Counted from the first letter of the stretch, positions 43,256 through 51,857 are shown. The stretch: 64,000 bases of DNA from Streptomyces roseus (GCF_001044425.1 NZ_LFML01000150.1:1-64000), one strand, 5' to 3'. The notes: generated by a model not told the origin, from the letters alone. Program-made: numbers and translations.

Positions 43256-43282
43256 GACACCCCGCCCCGCCCGAACGTGACA
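43256..43282 (-). promoter_or_regulatory. Probable ECF41-type promoter of the sigma gene
   Basis: Read on the minus strand: TGTCACG (43282-43276), 16 bp, TGTC (43259-43256). Two mismatches to TGTCACA-N16-CGTC. About 68 bp upstream of the sigma factor start, as expected for autoregulation. Confidence 0.5.
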
Positions 43283-43296
43283 GCCGCCGCTGTGAT

Positions 43297-44178
43297 TCAG
43301 CTCACGGCCGGCTTGAGGGTCTCCTCGCACCACTGGCGGAACGTGGTCGGCGTCGTCGACTCGGGGGTGCGCGGGGCGGCGTTGTCGAGGCCCCTGTTCT
43401 TGGCGTCGAACATGTCGACCATGCCCTGCGCCATCGCCTCGCTCATACCGGACCCGGTCATGCGTTCCTTCAGCGCCGCGCCCGGAATCCGCCGGTAGTC
43501 GATCCCGGTGCCCAGGACCTCCGAGACGATCTGCGCCATCTCGCGGGGGGAGAGGTCCTCGGGGCCGAGGCAGGCGACTTCGCCCGGGCCCCGCCAGGTG
43601 TCGTCGAGCAGGAGCCGCGCCGCGGTGGCGGCGATGTCGGCTGTCGCGACGAACGGGCTCTTCAGGTCCGGGTCGATCGTCATGAAGAACGCGTGCTGTT
43701 CCCTGAGCGCGCCGGTCTGGCGGAGCAGGTTGTGCATGAAGGACGGGCAGACCACGGCCCGGTAGGCCACGCCGGACGCGGCGATCAGGTCGTCCATCGC
43801 GAGCGAGGCGGTGACCGGGCCGGCGTGCGCGGCCATCGGTGTCCCGCGGCCCAGCGCGGAGATCCCGACGACGCGGCGGACGCCGTGCCGCACGAAGGCC
43901 TCGCAGGCGGGACGGGTGAAGTCGACGAACGCGGCTTCGGCGCTCCGCGCCGCCGGGTCGGCCGGCGCGAGCCAGAAGACGGCCTCGGCGCCGTCACACG
44001 CGCGGTCGATCACGGCGGCATCGCCGTGCGAGCCCGCGACGACCTCGGCGCGCTCGCGTACGTGCGGTGCGAGGCGCCCGGGGTCGCGGACGACGAGGCG
44101 CAGCGGTGCGCCGCGGTCGAGCAGGTCGTCGACGAGGAGACGGCCGATGGTGCTGGTGGGTGCGGTGATGACGATCAT
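43297..44178 (-). CDS. NmrA-like/NAD(P)H-binding epimerase-type reductase
   Basis: 293 residues starting MIVITAPTSTIGRLLVDDLLDRGAPLRLVVRD, a Rossmann fold of the atypical SDR (NmrA/TMR) type. It continues with DGAEAVFWLAPADPAARS, FVRHGVRRVVGISALGRG and ATADIAATAARLLLDD. Such proteins bind NAD(P)H and act as quinone reductases, epimerases or redox sensors. Its position, 109 bp upstream of the ECF41 sigma gene in the same direction and 23 bp after the beta-propeller gene, fits the epimerase/oxidoreductase partner of ECF41 modules. RBS GAGGAA before the ATG. Confidence 0.88.
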   Translation of the reverse strand: MIVITAPTSTIGRLLVDDLLDRGAPLRLVVRDPGRLAPHVRERAEVVAGSHGDAAVIDRACDGAEAVFWLAPADPAARSAEAAFVDFTRPACEAFVRHGVRRVVGISALGRGTPMAAHAGPVTASLAMDDLIAASGVAYRAVVCPSFMHNLLRQTGALREQHAFFMTIDPDLKSPFVATADIAATAARLLLDDTWRGPGEVACLGPEDLSPREMAQIVSEVLGTGIDYRRIPGAALKERMTGSGMSEAMAQGMVDMFDAKNRGLDNAAPRTPESTTPTTFRQWCEETLKPAVS

Positions 44179-44201
44179 CCGGGTTCCTCTGCGTGTGGGT
44201 G

Positions 44202-45257
44202 TCAGGACGGGCGGGGGATGTAGGCGAGGCCGTGGGCGCCGGGCTCGCCGCGCCTGGGTATGTCCAGCCGGTTCAGGACCCGCAGCGCGTCCAGGTCGAC
44301 GATGTCGACGGTGGAGGAGGCGACGCAGGCCACGTACGCGAGCCGGCCGTCGGGGGAGGAGGTGATGGTCAGCGGGCAGACCCCCACCTCCACCTCGCCC
44401 AGCTCCTTGCGCGCCTCGGCGTCGAACACCCGCAGCCGGCCCGGCGCGTGGCGCCGGACCCGCGACACCGGCTCGGGCTCCCCGCCCAGTTCGCCCGCGA
44501 GGAGCAGCCCGGCCGACGTCAGGTGCACGGGCATCGCGACGTCCGCGGTGGGCAGCACGTCGACGACGCGGGCCGTCCGGGTGTCGATGACGCGGATGCC
44601 GGCGGCCGGCCGGTCCTCGGCCACGGCGGAGAAGGGGCGGGCGTACGGCCCGGCGACGAAGACGTGGGCGCCGTCGGCGGAGACGGCGAGGCCCTCGCTC
44701 CCCGGTACCTCGATCTTCGCGGCGAGGGTGCGCCGTTCGAGGTCGACGACCGAGACGAACGGCGCCTCCTTGTTGGTGGCGTAGCCCGTCCGCCCGGCCG
44801 GATCGATGGCGAACCAGTGCGGTACGGGCGCGTCCGTGGGGATCCTGCCCAGGGGCGTACGGGCCTCCGCGTCGATCACCACGATCCCGCCGGGCCGGTC
44901 CCGCGAGGCTTCCACGGTGACGTACAGGCGGCCGCGGGCCGGGTCCAGCGCCAGCCCGTGCGGTCCGTGCTCCGGGGCCAGGTCGACGACCTCGACGATG
45001 CGGCGGGCGTCGGGGGCTATGACGGTCAGCTCGGTACGACGGCCGCTGTTGGCCCCGTAGTGGCCCGAGCTGTACGTGGTGGCGCACCACAGCACTCGCC
45101 GGATCGGGTCGAAGAGCAGTTCGTGCGGCTCGGCCGGGACTTCGAGCGTGCCGAGGCGGCGGTCGGTGACCGCGTCGAAGAACGAGACCGACGATCCGCT
45201 CTGGCTGATCACGGCCAGGACGTCGCCGTCCCGGCCGGCGCGTGGGGACAGTTGCAC
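44202..45257 (-). CDS. YncE-like seven-bladed beta-propeller protein
   Basis: A GTG start (VQLSPRAGRDGDVLAV) 6 nt after AAGGAG gives 351 residues; upstream ATGs at 45308 and 45356 lack ribosome sites. Repeated 40-45-residue blades contain the patterns GLALDPARGRLYVT, IDPAGRTGYATNKEAPFVSVVDL, LAVSADGAHVFVAGPYA and SSPDGRLAYVACVASSTVDIVDLDAL. This is the YVTN/NHL-type propeller of the YncE group. No signal peptide is apparent with this start. First gene of a probable operon with the NmrA-like protein. Function in the sigma module unknown, possibly ligand binding. Confidence 0.82.
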   Translation of the reverse strand: MQLSPRAGRDGDVLAVISQSGSSVSFFDAVTDRRLGTLEVPAEPHELLFDPIRRVLWCATTYSSGHYGANSGRRTELTVIAPDARRIVEVVDLAPEHGPHGLALDPARGRLYVTVEASRDRPGGIVVIDAEARTPLGRIPTDAPVPHWFAIDPAGRTGYATNKEAPFVSVVDLERRTLAAKIEVPGSEGLAVSADGAHVFVAGPYARPFSAVAEDRPAAGIRVIDTRTARVVDVLPTADVAMPVHLTSAGLLLAGELGGEPEPVSRVRRHAPGRLRVFDAEARKELGEVEVGVCPLTITSSPDGRLAYVACVASSTVDIVDLDALRVLNRLDIPRRGEPGAHGLAYIPRPS

Positions 45258-45343
45258 AGCGGGCTCCTTGAGCGGGGCGAGGGAGGTGCCACGCGTTTTC
45301 GCGGGCATCCCCACTCTCGGCCGCCGCAAGGTCCGCAGCAATG

Positions 45344-45366
45344 CAAGGATCGGCATCCAATCCTTG
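45344..45366. promoter_or_regulatory. Inverted repeat CAAGGAT-N9-ATCCTTG
   Basis: Perfect 7-bp arms 87-109 bp upstream of the beta-propeller start (minus strand) and just beyond the 3' end of the serine hydrolase. A dimeric regulator could bind it; no cognate regulator is identified. Confidence 0.4.
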
Positions 45367-45388
45367 ACGCAGCCAGCAAAAACGCAGG

Positions 45389-46648
45389 TCAGCGGAGTGT
45401 CGGCTTATGGCCGGGATACACGTGACCGGGGGTCACGATGGAGGTGACCGCCTGGCCGAAGAGCGTGCTGGGCTCCTGGTTCCCGTACTGGTCATCGGTG
45501 TTGAGGAGGATGACCATGGTCGCCCGGGCCTGCGGCAGGTAGACCGGCAGGACCTCGTACCCGGGGATCGAGCCGTTGTGGCCGATCCAGCCCTGGACGT
45601 CGAAGATGCCCAGCCCGTATCCGTCACCGGGAAGGTTCATCGGGGTCGTCTTCAGGCGTTCGGCCTGGGTCGCCGGCGTCAGCAGCCTGCCGGTGGCGAG
45701 CGTGTGCGCCCAGTTGCGCAGGTCCTGGAGGTCGGAGATCATCGCCCCGGCGGCCCAGGCCCAGGAGGGGTTCCAGTGGGTGGAGTCCTCGATCCTGCCG
45801 GAGGCCGTCTGGTCGGTGTAGCCGTGCGCGTACGGATCCGGCATGGCGGCGCTCGTCGGGAAGACCGTGTGCCGCAGCCCCGCCGGTGCCAGGACGTCCT
45901 GCGTGATGACCTCGTGGAGCGGGCGGCCGGTCACCTTCTCGACGACCAGGCCGAGCAGGATCAGGTTCGTGTTGGAGTAGTCGAACCGCGCGCCCGGCGG
46001 GAACTGCACGGGGTGTTTGAAGGAGAAGTCGAGCAACTGCTGAGGCGTCATGCCCCGTTCCGGGGCGGCCTGGAGCTTCTTGACGAAGCCCTCGTCCAGG
46101 CTGTAGTTGAACAGCCCGCTGCGCATGCCGGCCAGTTGGCGCAGGGTGATGCGGTCCCCGTTCGGAACGCCCTTGACGTACGTGCCGATCGGATCGTCCA
46201 GAGCGATCTTCTTCTGGTCGACCAGCTGGAGGAGGGCGGTCACCGTGAACGTCTTGGTCTCACTGCCGATGCGTACGTGGAGGTCGGTCGCCATCGGCGC
46301 GCCCGTCGCCTTGTCGGCCACGCCGAAGGTCTTCACGTAACTCCCCTTGCCGGGGGCCCACAGCCCCACGGTCACGCCCGGCACCCGCGTCTCGCGCATG
46401 ACCTTGCGCACGGCCGCGTCCAGGCGGGCCGCGACGGCCGGTGTGAGCTGCGCGAACTCCGCGTCGGTGTCGGGGGAGGGGGCCGAGGGGGACGCCGACC
46501 GCGTGGTCGTTGCCCCGTGAGCGGTCGCCGACCCCAGGGGGGTCGACGTTCCACGGGCGTCGGAACGGGCGGTCGCCGGGCCGAGGAGCAGACCTGCGGC
46601 GGCGGCCGCCACGCAGGCCCGGCGCAGCCGGATGTGGGTTGGCTTCAC
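45389..46648 (-). CDS. Secreted class C beta-lactamase-like serine hydrolase
   Basis: GTG start with GGAG upstream; 419 residues. Signal peptide KPTHIRLRRACVAAAAAGLLLGPATARS, then a Ser/Thr/Pro stalk. The catalytic domain has nucleophile Ser in SETK (SxxK), the Tyr in YSNTN (YxN) and HNGSIPG as the third motif. This is the D-alanyl-D-alanine carboxypeptidase/esterase/class C beta-lactamase family (PF00144). Most Streptomyces members act on wall peptides or esters rather than beta-lactams. Outside the cell. Upstream lies a small secreted protein gene in the same direction. Confidence 0.9.
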   Translation of the reverse strand: MKPTHIRLRRACVAAAAAGLLLGPATARSDARGTSTPLGSATAHGATTTRSASPSAPSPDTDAEFAQLTPAVAARLDAAVRKVMRETRVPGVTVGLWAPGKGSYVKTFGVADKATGAPMATDLHVRIGSETKTFTVTALLQLVDQKKIALDDPIGTYVKGVPNGDRITLRQLAGMRSGLFNYSLDEGFVKKLQAAPERGMTPQQLLDFSFKHPVQFPPGARFDYSNTNLILLGLVVEKVTGRPLHEVITQDVLAPAGLRHTVFPTSAAMPDPYAHGYTDQTASGRIEDSTHWNPSWAWAAGAMISDLQDLRNWAHTLATGRLLTPATQAERLKTTPMNLPGDGYGLGIFDVQGWIGHNGSIPGYEVLPVYLPQARATMVILLNTDDQYGNQEPSTLFGQAVTSIVTPGHVYPGHKPTLR

Positions 46649-46788
46649 GGCGCGTTCTCCTGCCGTCATGGTCCTACGGATCCGCCGAGGTCCTCGGCGT
46701 CGGTGTCGGGGAGGACCTCGGCGGATCCCGGGAGGGCGTCGGCGGCTCCCGCCGGGCACCCGGAACGCAACCCGGAACAGCTTTCGCG

Positions 46789-47196
46789 TCAGCGGATGGT
46801 GACGGTCGTGGACGGTGAGGTCCAGTTGCCGGCCATCACGCGCAGCTCTTCCTTGCCCTTGGTCTTGAAGGTGTTGTCGAAGGAGAAGCTGGAGCCCTGC
46901 TTGATGAGGGTGTTCGCGTGCAGGGTGGTCCACTTGGAGCCGTTCTTGTGCTGGAGGACCACCTTCGTGCCGATCGGCACGCCCTTGGAGCGGCCGGTGA
47001 ACGTGACCTTCTCGCCGGCCTTCACATCGGTCGGCGCGGCCTTGAGGGTGATCTCCCCGGCCGGTGAAGGAGCCGGCGTCGCCGCGGCGGGCGTGGCCGC
47101 GGTCGCGGTCGATGCCGTGAGCCCGCCGGCGGTCAGGAGAACCGCGGACAGGGCGCCGGAGGCGAGGAAGCGGGCGATACGGCGTGGTGTGGCCAT
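46789..47196 (-). CDS. Small secreted immunoglobulin-like protein
   Basis: 135 residues. Signal peptide MATPRRIARFLASGALSAVLLTAGGLTASTATAA, short Ala/Pro linker, then one beta-sandwich domain: ITLKAAPTDVKAGEKVTFTGRSKGVPIGTKVVLQHKNGSKWTTLHANTLIKQGSSFSFDNTFKTKGKEELRVMAGNWTSPSTTVTIR. Proteins with this layout often occur as tandem Ig-like modules; here only one is present. It may bind the wall or a glycan. Transcribed in the same direction as the serine hydrolase, 140 bp upstream of it. Confidence 0.78.
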   Translation of the reverse strand: MATPRRIARFLASGALSAVLLTAGGLTASTATAATPAAATPAPSPAGEITLKAAPTDVKAGEKVTFTGRSKGVPIGTKVVLQHKNGSKWTTLHANTLIKQGSSFSFDNTFKTKGKEELRVMAGNWTSPSTTVTIR

Positions 47197-47368
47197 GAGG
47201 TCGGACTCCCGTCTGGAACGGATTCCCCCACGCGGCTCGACCGCTCCGATGCTAGCGGCGCGTCCTCCGGACGGGCGACTCGATCAAGAAAAGTCCCTGG
47301 TCAGAGGAGTGCGCGCCGGCCAATCACCCCCTGGTCCCATATTGCGCGCGCCCTTTGTGATGTCGCTG

Positions 47369-47393
47369 TGAAAGTGTAGTCGTTGCACTTTCA
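47369..47393. promoter_or_regulatory. Inverted repeat TGAAAGTG-N9-CACTTTCA
   Basis: Perfect 8-bp arms 24-48 bp upstream of the FAD monooxygenase ATG, where a repressor would overlap the promoter. TetR-family repressors often control such monooxygenases, but none is adjacent. Confidence 0.55.
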
Positions 47394-47417
47394 TATCCGG
47401 TGTGCTCTTCTGGGGGC

Positions 47418-48608
47418 ATGAGCACCTCCACCCAGCCCCGCATCGCGATCATCGGCGCCGGCCCCGGCGGCCTGGTCTGTGCCCGCATCCTCCAGCGCCA
47501 CGGCATCTCCGCCACGGTCTACGACCGGGACGCCTCCCGCTCCGCCCGCGACCAGGGCGGCACCCTCGACATGCACCCCGGTGCCGGCCAGAAGGCCCTG
47601 CGGGAGGCCGGACTGCTCGACGGGTTCACGGCGTCGGCCCGTCCGGAGGGCCGGCAGATGCGGCTGGTCGGCCGCGACGGAAGGGTCCTGTTCGACATGG
47701 CCCCGCCCGAGGGCGTCGACGAGGCCGGCGGCGGGGCGGACGGCGAGGCAGGGGCCGCCGTCGGCAACCCCGAGATCGACCGGGGCCGGCTGCGGGACCT
47801 CCTGCTGGACTCGCTCCACCCCGGCACCGTGCGCTGGGGCCACAAGCTCGCGCACGTCGAGCCCCTCACCGTGGGTGTCCACCGCCTGCACTTCGCCGAC
47901 GGCGCCACCATCGACGCCGACCTCGTCATCGGCGCCGACGGCGCCTGGTCGACGGTCCGTCGGCGCCTCTCGGACGCGACCCCCGTCTACACCGGCGTCA
48001 CGTTCGTCGAGACCGGCCTCGACGACGCCGACACCCGTCACGCCGCACTGGCCGCGCTCACCGGAGACGGCACCATGATGGCGCTCGACGACAACCGGGG
48101 CTTCGTCGCCCAGCGCAACAGCCACCGGCACGTCCGGGTCTACGTCGGCATGCGCACCGGAGAGAACTGGCACCGGGACGCCGGCCTCGACCTGAGCGAC
48201 GAGGTCGCCGTACGCGATGCACTGCTCAAGGAGTTCACCGGCTGGAGCCCCGACCTGCTCCGCTTCATCACGGACACCGACACCGGCTACACCAACCGGC
48301 CCCTGTACGCCCTGCCCGCCCCCCACGCCTGGCCGCACACCCCCGGCCTCACCCTCCTCGGCGACGCCGCCCACCTCATGTCACCGTTCTCCGGGATGGG
48401 CGCCAATCTCGCCATGCTCGACGGCGCCGACCTCGCCCGCGCCCTCATCGACGCGCCCACCGCCATCGACGAAGCCGTCCGCGCGTACGAGGACCTCCTG
48501 CTGCCCCGCTCCGCGGCGGCAGCCGAGGGCGCCGCCGAGGGAATCGCCGGCGCGTTCGCACCCGACAGCGCCGCCCAGACCCTCGCCCACATGACCCGGC
48601 GCCACTGA
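47418..48608 (+). CDS. FAD-dependent group A monooxygenase (TetX-like)
   Basis: 396 residues, ATG with GGGGG close upstream. Rossmann FAD site RIAIIGAGPGGLVCARILQRHGISATVYDRD (residues 8-38), the DG motif ADLVIGADGAWSTVRR, and the second FAD motif LTLLGDAAHLMSPFSGMGANLAMLDGADLA. PHBH-fold enzymes hydroxylate aromatic or polyketide substrates using NAD(P)H and O2; the length and missing thioredoxin-like tail put it near TetX-like tetracycline-modifying enzymes, but the substrate is not shown. A perfect inverted repeat just upstream suggests inducible control. Confidence 0.9.
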   Translation: MSTSTQPRIAIIGAGPGGLVCARILQRHGISATVYDRDASRSARDQGGTLDMHPGAGQKALREAGLLDGFTASARPEGRQMRLVGRDGRVLFDMAPPEGVDEAGGGADGEAGAAVGNPEIDRGRLRDLLLDSLHPGTVRWGHKLAHVEPLTVGVHRLHFADGATIDADLVIGADGAWSTVRRRLSDATPVYTGVTFVETGLDDADTRHAALAALTGDGTMMALDDNRGFVAQRNSHRHVRVYVGMRTGENWHRDAGLDLSDEVAVRDALLKEFTGWSPDLLRFITDTDTGYTNRPLYALPAPHAWPHTPGLTLLGDAAHLMSPFSGMGANLAMLDGADLARALIDAPTAIDEAVRAYEDLLLPRSAAAAEGAAEGIAGAFAPDSAAQTLAHMTRRH

Positions 48609-48731
48609 TCCGGCGCGCTCGACCCGGCGCGCTCGACCCGGACCCGGCGGGGGCCCGCGCCGGTGATCCGCGTACCGTGTGCCGCAGTGATCCGCGAGGG
48701 ATCTCCCTGCGGACAAGGGGAGTTGACGGAA

Positions 48732-49331
48732 ATGAAGGTCGGGGTCTACCTGGCGCACCCGCGTCCGGGGAGTTTCAACCACGCGCTGTTCGAAGCGGTG
48801 ACGCAGACCCTGGCGGCCGAGGGGTGCGAGGTGGCCGCCCACGACCTGACCGCGCAGGGGTTCCCCCCGGTGCTGACCGCCGAGGAGACCGGGACCGTCG
48901 ACGCCGCGGGGGCGGCGACGGACCCGCTGGTGGCGCTCCACCGCGCCGAGGTGGCGACGCTCGACGCGCTCGTCCTCATCCATCCGAACTGGTGGGGCCT
49001 GCCGCCCGCCGTGCTGACCGGATGGGTGCAGCGGGTGCTGGTGCCCGGGGTGGCCTACAAGCTGGGGCAGGCGGACGGCGAGCCGGCCGGCCTGTTGCGG
49101 GCCGGCCGGGCGCTGGTGCTGAACACCTCCGACACCCCGGCGGAGCGCGAGGCGGCCGAGTTCGGCGATCCGCTGGAGCGCGTATGGGCCGCCTGTGTCC
49201 TGCCGTACGTGGGGGTGACCGACGTACGCCGCACGGTGTTCCGTACCGTCACCGACTCCACGGCGGACCAGCGCGCCGCCTGGCTGGCCGAGGCCCGCCG
49301 CGGGGCACGCGCGCTGCTCGCGGGTCGCTGA
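48732..49331 (+). CDS. Flavodoxin-fold NAD(P)H dehydrogenase (quinone)
   Basis: 199 residues, ATG with AAGGGGAG 9 nt upstream. The flavodoxin_2 pattern: KVGVYLAHPRPGSFNHALFEAVTQTLAAEGCEVAAHDLTAQGFPPVLT at the start, then ALVLIHPNWWGLPPAVLTGWVQRVLVPGVAYKLG and AGRALVLNTSDTP. It should bind FMN/FAD and pass two electrons to quinones or azo compounds. Cytoplasmic. 123 bp downstream of the FAD monooxygenase; cotranscription is possible but a separate promoter is not ruled out. Confidence 0.88.
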   Translation: MKVGVYLAHPRPGSFNHALFEAVTQTLAAEGCEVAAHDLTAQGFPPVLTAEETGTVDAAGAATDPLVALHRAEVATLDALVLIHPNWWGLPPAVLTGWVQRVLVPGVAYKLGQADGEPAGLLRAGRALVLNTSDTPAEREAAEFGDPLERVWAACVLPYVGVTDVRRTVFRTVTDSTADQRAAWLAEARRGARALLAGR

Positions 49332-49429
49332 AGGCCGGCGCCTGCTTTCCGAAGGGACAGGGCGTGTCCTGTGGTAGATTCGGGGGATTCGTGTACCTAC
49401 AGATGAGGGATGAAAGGGAGGTGGGGTTG

Positions 49430-49498
49430 ATGACCGCGCACAAGGCCACTGCACAGCGCAGCGCCCGGACCGCCCTCACGTCCCGGGCGACGGTCTGA
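49430..49498 (+). CDS. 22-codon small ORF with very strong ribosome site
   Basis: MTAHKATAQRSARTALTSRATV begins after AAAGGGAGGTGG, a near-perfect Shine-Dalgarno, and ends 85 bp before the GNAT gene. A TAGATT -10-like element lies at 49375-49380. It is Ala/Thr/Arg-rich with no Cys or Trp. It may be a leader peptide for translational coupling or a small protein; no match is recognised. Confidence 0.45.
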   Translation: MTAHKATAQRSARTALTSRATV

Positions 49499-49582
49499 CC
49501 CGTTCCACCCCGCCCCGTTGAGAGCGTGAGCTCGCGAGGCCGTCACCGCACGCGCCCACCATGAAACGGATCTCCATCCCTC

Positions 49583-50098
49583 ATGCGTACCCACGGCAAC
49601 TGGATCACCCGCGCCGAGACCCGAGCGGACATCCCGGTCGTCCGCTCCATCCACCTCGCCGCGTTCGAGACCCCGCTCGAAGCCGACCTCGTCGACGCCC
49701 TGCGCGCCGACTCCGCCTGGATCGACGGGCTGTCGATCGTCTCCGCCGACGGGGACGGCCGACCCATCGGCCACGCGCTGCTCACCCGCTGCCACATCGG
49801 CGACACCGAGGCCCTGTGCCTGGCCCCCGTCGCCGTACTGCCCGAGTACCAGCAGACCGGCGCCGGATCCGCCGCCATCCGCGCGGCTCTGCGGGCCGCC
49901 GAGGAGAAGGGCGAGCGCTACGTCACCGTCCTCGGACACCCGGCGTACTACCCGCGGTTCGGCTTCACCCGGGCTTCGACCCACGGCATCGGCCTGAGCA
50001 TCGAGGTCCCGGACGAGGCGATGATGGCCCTCGCGCTCGACGAGGCCCATCCGCTGCCGAGCGGCACCGTCCGCTACGCGGCCCCGTTCGGGATCTGA
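49583..50098 (+). CDS. GNAT-family N-acetyltransferase (YhbS-like)
   Basis: 171 residues starting MRTHGNWITRAETRADIPVVRSIHLAAFETPLEADLVDALR. The acetyl-CoA site region APVAVLPEYQQTGAGSAAIRAALRAAEEKGERYVTVLGHPAYYPRFGFTRAS is a clear GNAT block, with GHPAYYPRFGF typical of the YhbS/PF13527-like subgroup. Cytoplasmic; substrate unknown. A small ORF lies 85 bp upstream in the same direction. Confidence 0.88.
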   Translation: MRTHGNWITRAETRADIPVVRSIHLAAFETPLEADLVDALRADSAWIDGLSIVSADGDGRPIGHALLTRCHIGDTEALCLAPVAVLPEYQQTGAGSAAIRAALRAAEEKGERYVTVLGHPAYYPRFGFTRASTHGIGLSIEVPDEAMMALALDEAHPLPSGTVRYAAPFGI

Positions 50099-50192
50099 CC
50101 ACCCGCCCCACCCGGGTGAGGCCATCGCGCCCACCCGGGTCCGGGGTACGGGCACGGCCACGGGCACGCCCCCCAGAGGGTGACCGCGCAGA

Positions 50193-50738
50193 TCAGTCGA
50201 CGCCCAGGTCGGTGCGCATCACGCCGCGGAGCGCCTGCCCGCGGTTCCACAGCTCCTGCAGCTCGTCGTGTATCTCCTGGAACGAGCCGCCCGGCACCGG
50301 GCGGCCCTCCTCCAGCCGCTTCGTCCGGCCGTACACCTCGGACAGTGCCGTGGTCATGGCGTCCAGTTCGTCCATCACCGCGGTCGAGGCGATCATCTGC
50401 GCCTCGGCGAAGGCCGCGTGGTGCGCGTGCCGGGCGGCTTCCACCGCCTGCCGCCCTTCCGGGGCGACCTCCCCCTTCTCTACCAGCCACAGGTAGTTCA
50501 TCAGCTCGATCCGGTAGCGGCGGTACGCGGCGTTGGCCGCGACGTAGCAGTCGCGCCGCCGGTCCTCGTCGGCGAGCTGCTGCTGGTGGACCCGCTGGGC
50601 GTGGTCCGTCCGCTGCTGGCGCTCGAACTGCTCCGCCTGCGTACGGGCCGTCAGGCGCTGGGACAGGACGGGCGCGAGCAGCGTGCCGATCACGCCGACA
50701 CTGGCGGCGGCCAGCGCGATCAGGGCTGTGCCCACCAT
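50193..50738 (-). CDS. Single-span membrane protein with coiled coil, unknown function
   Basis: 181 residues; the start may be ATG 50738 or GTG 50735, since GGAGG lies only 1-4 nt upstream. An N-terminal helix, GTALIALAAASVGVIGTLLAPVL, spans the membrane. Next comes a long charged amphipathic helix (LTARTQAEQFERQQRTDHAQRVHQQQLADEDRRRDCYVAANAAYRRYRIELMNY) that should form a coiled coil. More helices (AFAEAQMIASTAVMDELDAMTTAL) complete the protein. Similar hypothetical proteins are common in Streptomyces; function unknown. 70 bp downstream of the MPI-like gene. Confidence 0.75.
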   Translation of the reverse strand: MVGTALIALAAASVGVIGTLLAPVLSQRLTARTQAEQFERQQRTDHAQRVHQQQLADEDRRRDCYVAANAAYRRYRIELMNYLWLVEKGEVAPEGRQAVEAARHAHHAAFAEAQMIASTAVMDELDAMTTALSEVYGRTKRLEEGRPVPGGSFQEIHDELQELWNRGQALRGVMRTDLGVD

Positions 50739-50808
50739 GCCTCCAGGTGATTCGGGACGGTCCTGCGCCGCGGCCGGCGACCGGCCGCGACCAATGTAAC
50801 CGCCCCGG

Positions 50809-51606
50809 CTAGAAGGCCGAGTGGGTGAACCAGAGGGTGAGCAGGTCCTGGTCGCCGCGCAGGTCGAAGGAGTCGCCCCGGTGGTCCAGGCGGCCGTAGA
50901 GGAGCAGGAGCAGGTCCTCGGCCGTTCCCCGTACGGTGGCGTCCGCCGCGCGGCGTCCGGCACCGCCCGTGTCGCCCGCATCGTGGGCGTCTTGGGCGTC
51001 TTGGGCGATCAGCGCGAAGCCGTCCGGGCGCAGGCCGACCAGCCAGTCGCCGTCGCCGTCCGTGCAGCTGAAGCGGATGGTCCGGTCGGGGGCGCGCAGC
51101 TGGGCGGTGAGCGGCGCGAAGGGGGACGCGAACGGCAGGTTGGTCAGGAACTCGTCGATGCCGTCGACCGCCAGCGGGCGGTCGATGTGCGGGGTGATCC
51201 CGAGGGCGAGTTCCGCGTCGGCCCGGTGGACGAGGGTCTCGAAGAGCATGCGCCGGACCCAGAACCGGGCGTGCTGGTCGACTCCCCAGGCCCACATCGG
51301 TGCGTCCGTATCGGTGGCGGCGATCACCTCGGCGGCCTCCGCGGCGCTCGCGGCCAGCCAGTCGGGGAGGCCGTCGCGCTCCTGCGGCAGGCGCAGGTCC
51401 ACGTCACGGCTGGTCGGCGGCTGCTGGATCCGTTGGCGCAGCAGCTCGGTGAACCAGCGGTGGACGCTGCCGACGTGCCGGGTGAGGTCCGCGAGGGTCC
51501 AGCCGGGGCAGGTCGGCACGGGGGCGGAGAGGTCCGCCGCCTTGACGGTGGCGACGAATCCGGCCGCCTCGGCGGCTACGGCCGCAGTGTGCTGGGCGGG
51601 GTTCAT
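50809..51606 (-). CDS. Maleylpyruvate isomerase-family (DinB-like, mycothiol-dependent) protein
   Basis: 265 residues from ATG (MNPAQHTAAVAAEAAGF) with AAGGG upstream. The N-terminal DinB-like bundle carries the family signature PTCPGWTLADLTRHVGSVHRWFTELLR, plus LVHRADAELALG, whose His residues bind a divalent metal. The C-terminal domain (PDRTIRFSCTDGDGDWLVGLRPDGF..., ATVRGTAEDLLLLLYGRL) is the MDMPI_C/SCP2-like fold. Members use mycothiol in isomerisation or transfer reactions. Substrate unknown. Divergent from the WhiB-like gene. Confidence 0.88.
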   Translation of the reverse strand: MNPAQHTAAVAAEAAGFVATVKAADLSAPVPTCPGWTLADLTRHVGSVHRWFTELLRQRIQQPPTSRDVDLRLPQERDGLPDWLAASAAEAAEVIAATDTDAPMWAWGVDQHARFWVRRMLFETLVHRADAELALGITPHIDRPLAVDGIDEFLTNLPFASPFAPLTAQLRAPDRTIRFSCTDGDGDWLVGLRPDGFALIAQDAQDAHDAGDTGGAGRRAADATVRGTAEDLLLLLYGRLDHRGDSFDLRGDQDLLTLWFTHSAF

Positions 51607-51857
51607 GGGTGAGCCCTTCATCCGGTGCTGCTGCCCGGTGGAGTGGATGCTTGATGATATGGATGATTGACATGCTTAAGTAATGGTGAAGGTAATTCGC
51701 GAGCCGGGGGGATGTCAACTTCCGGCCGACCGCGACTTCCGTCGACAAGGGCCACGCGTGACCCATTGGGCGCGTGAGTTCTGAACCCTCTCCCGACACC
51801 GGACGTTTCCTGTGTAGAGAGCCTCCCTGGCGCCGTCGTACCGAGAGGGGAATCACT

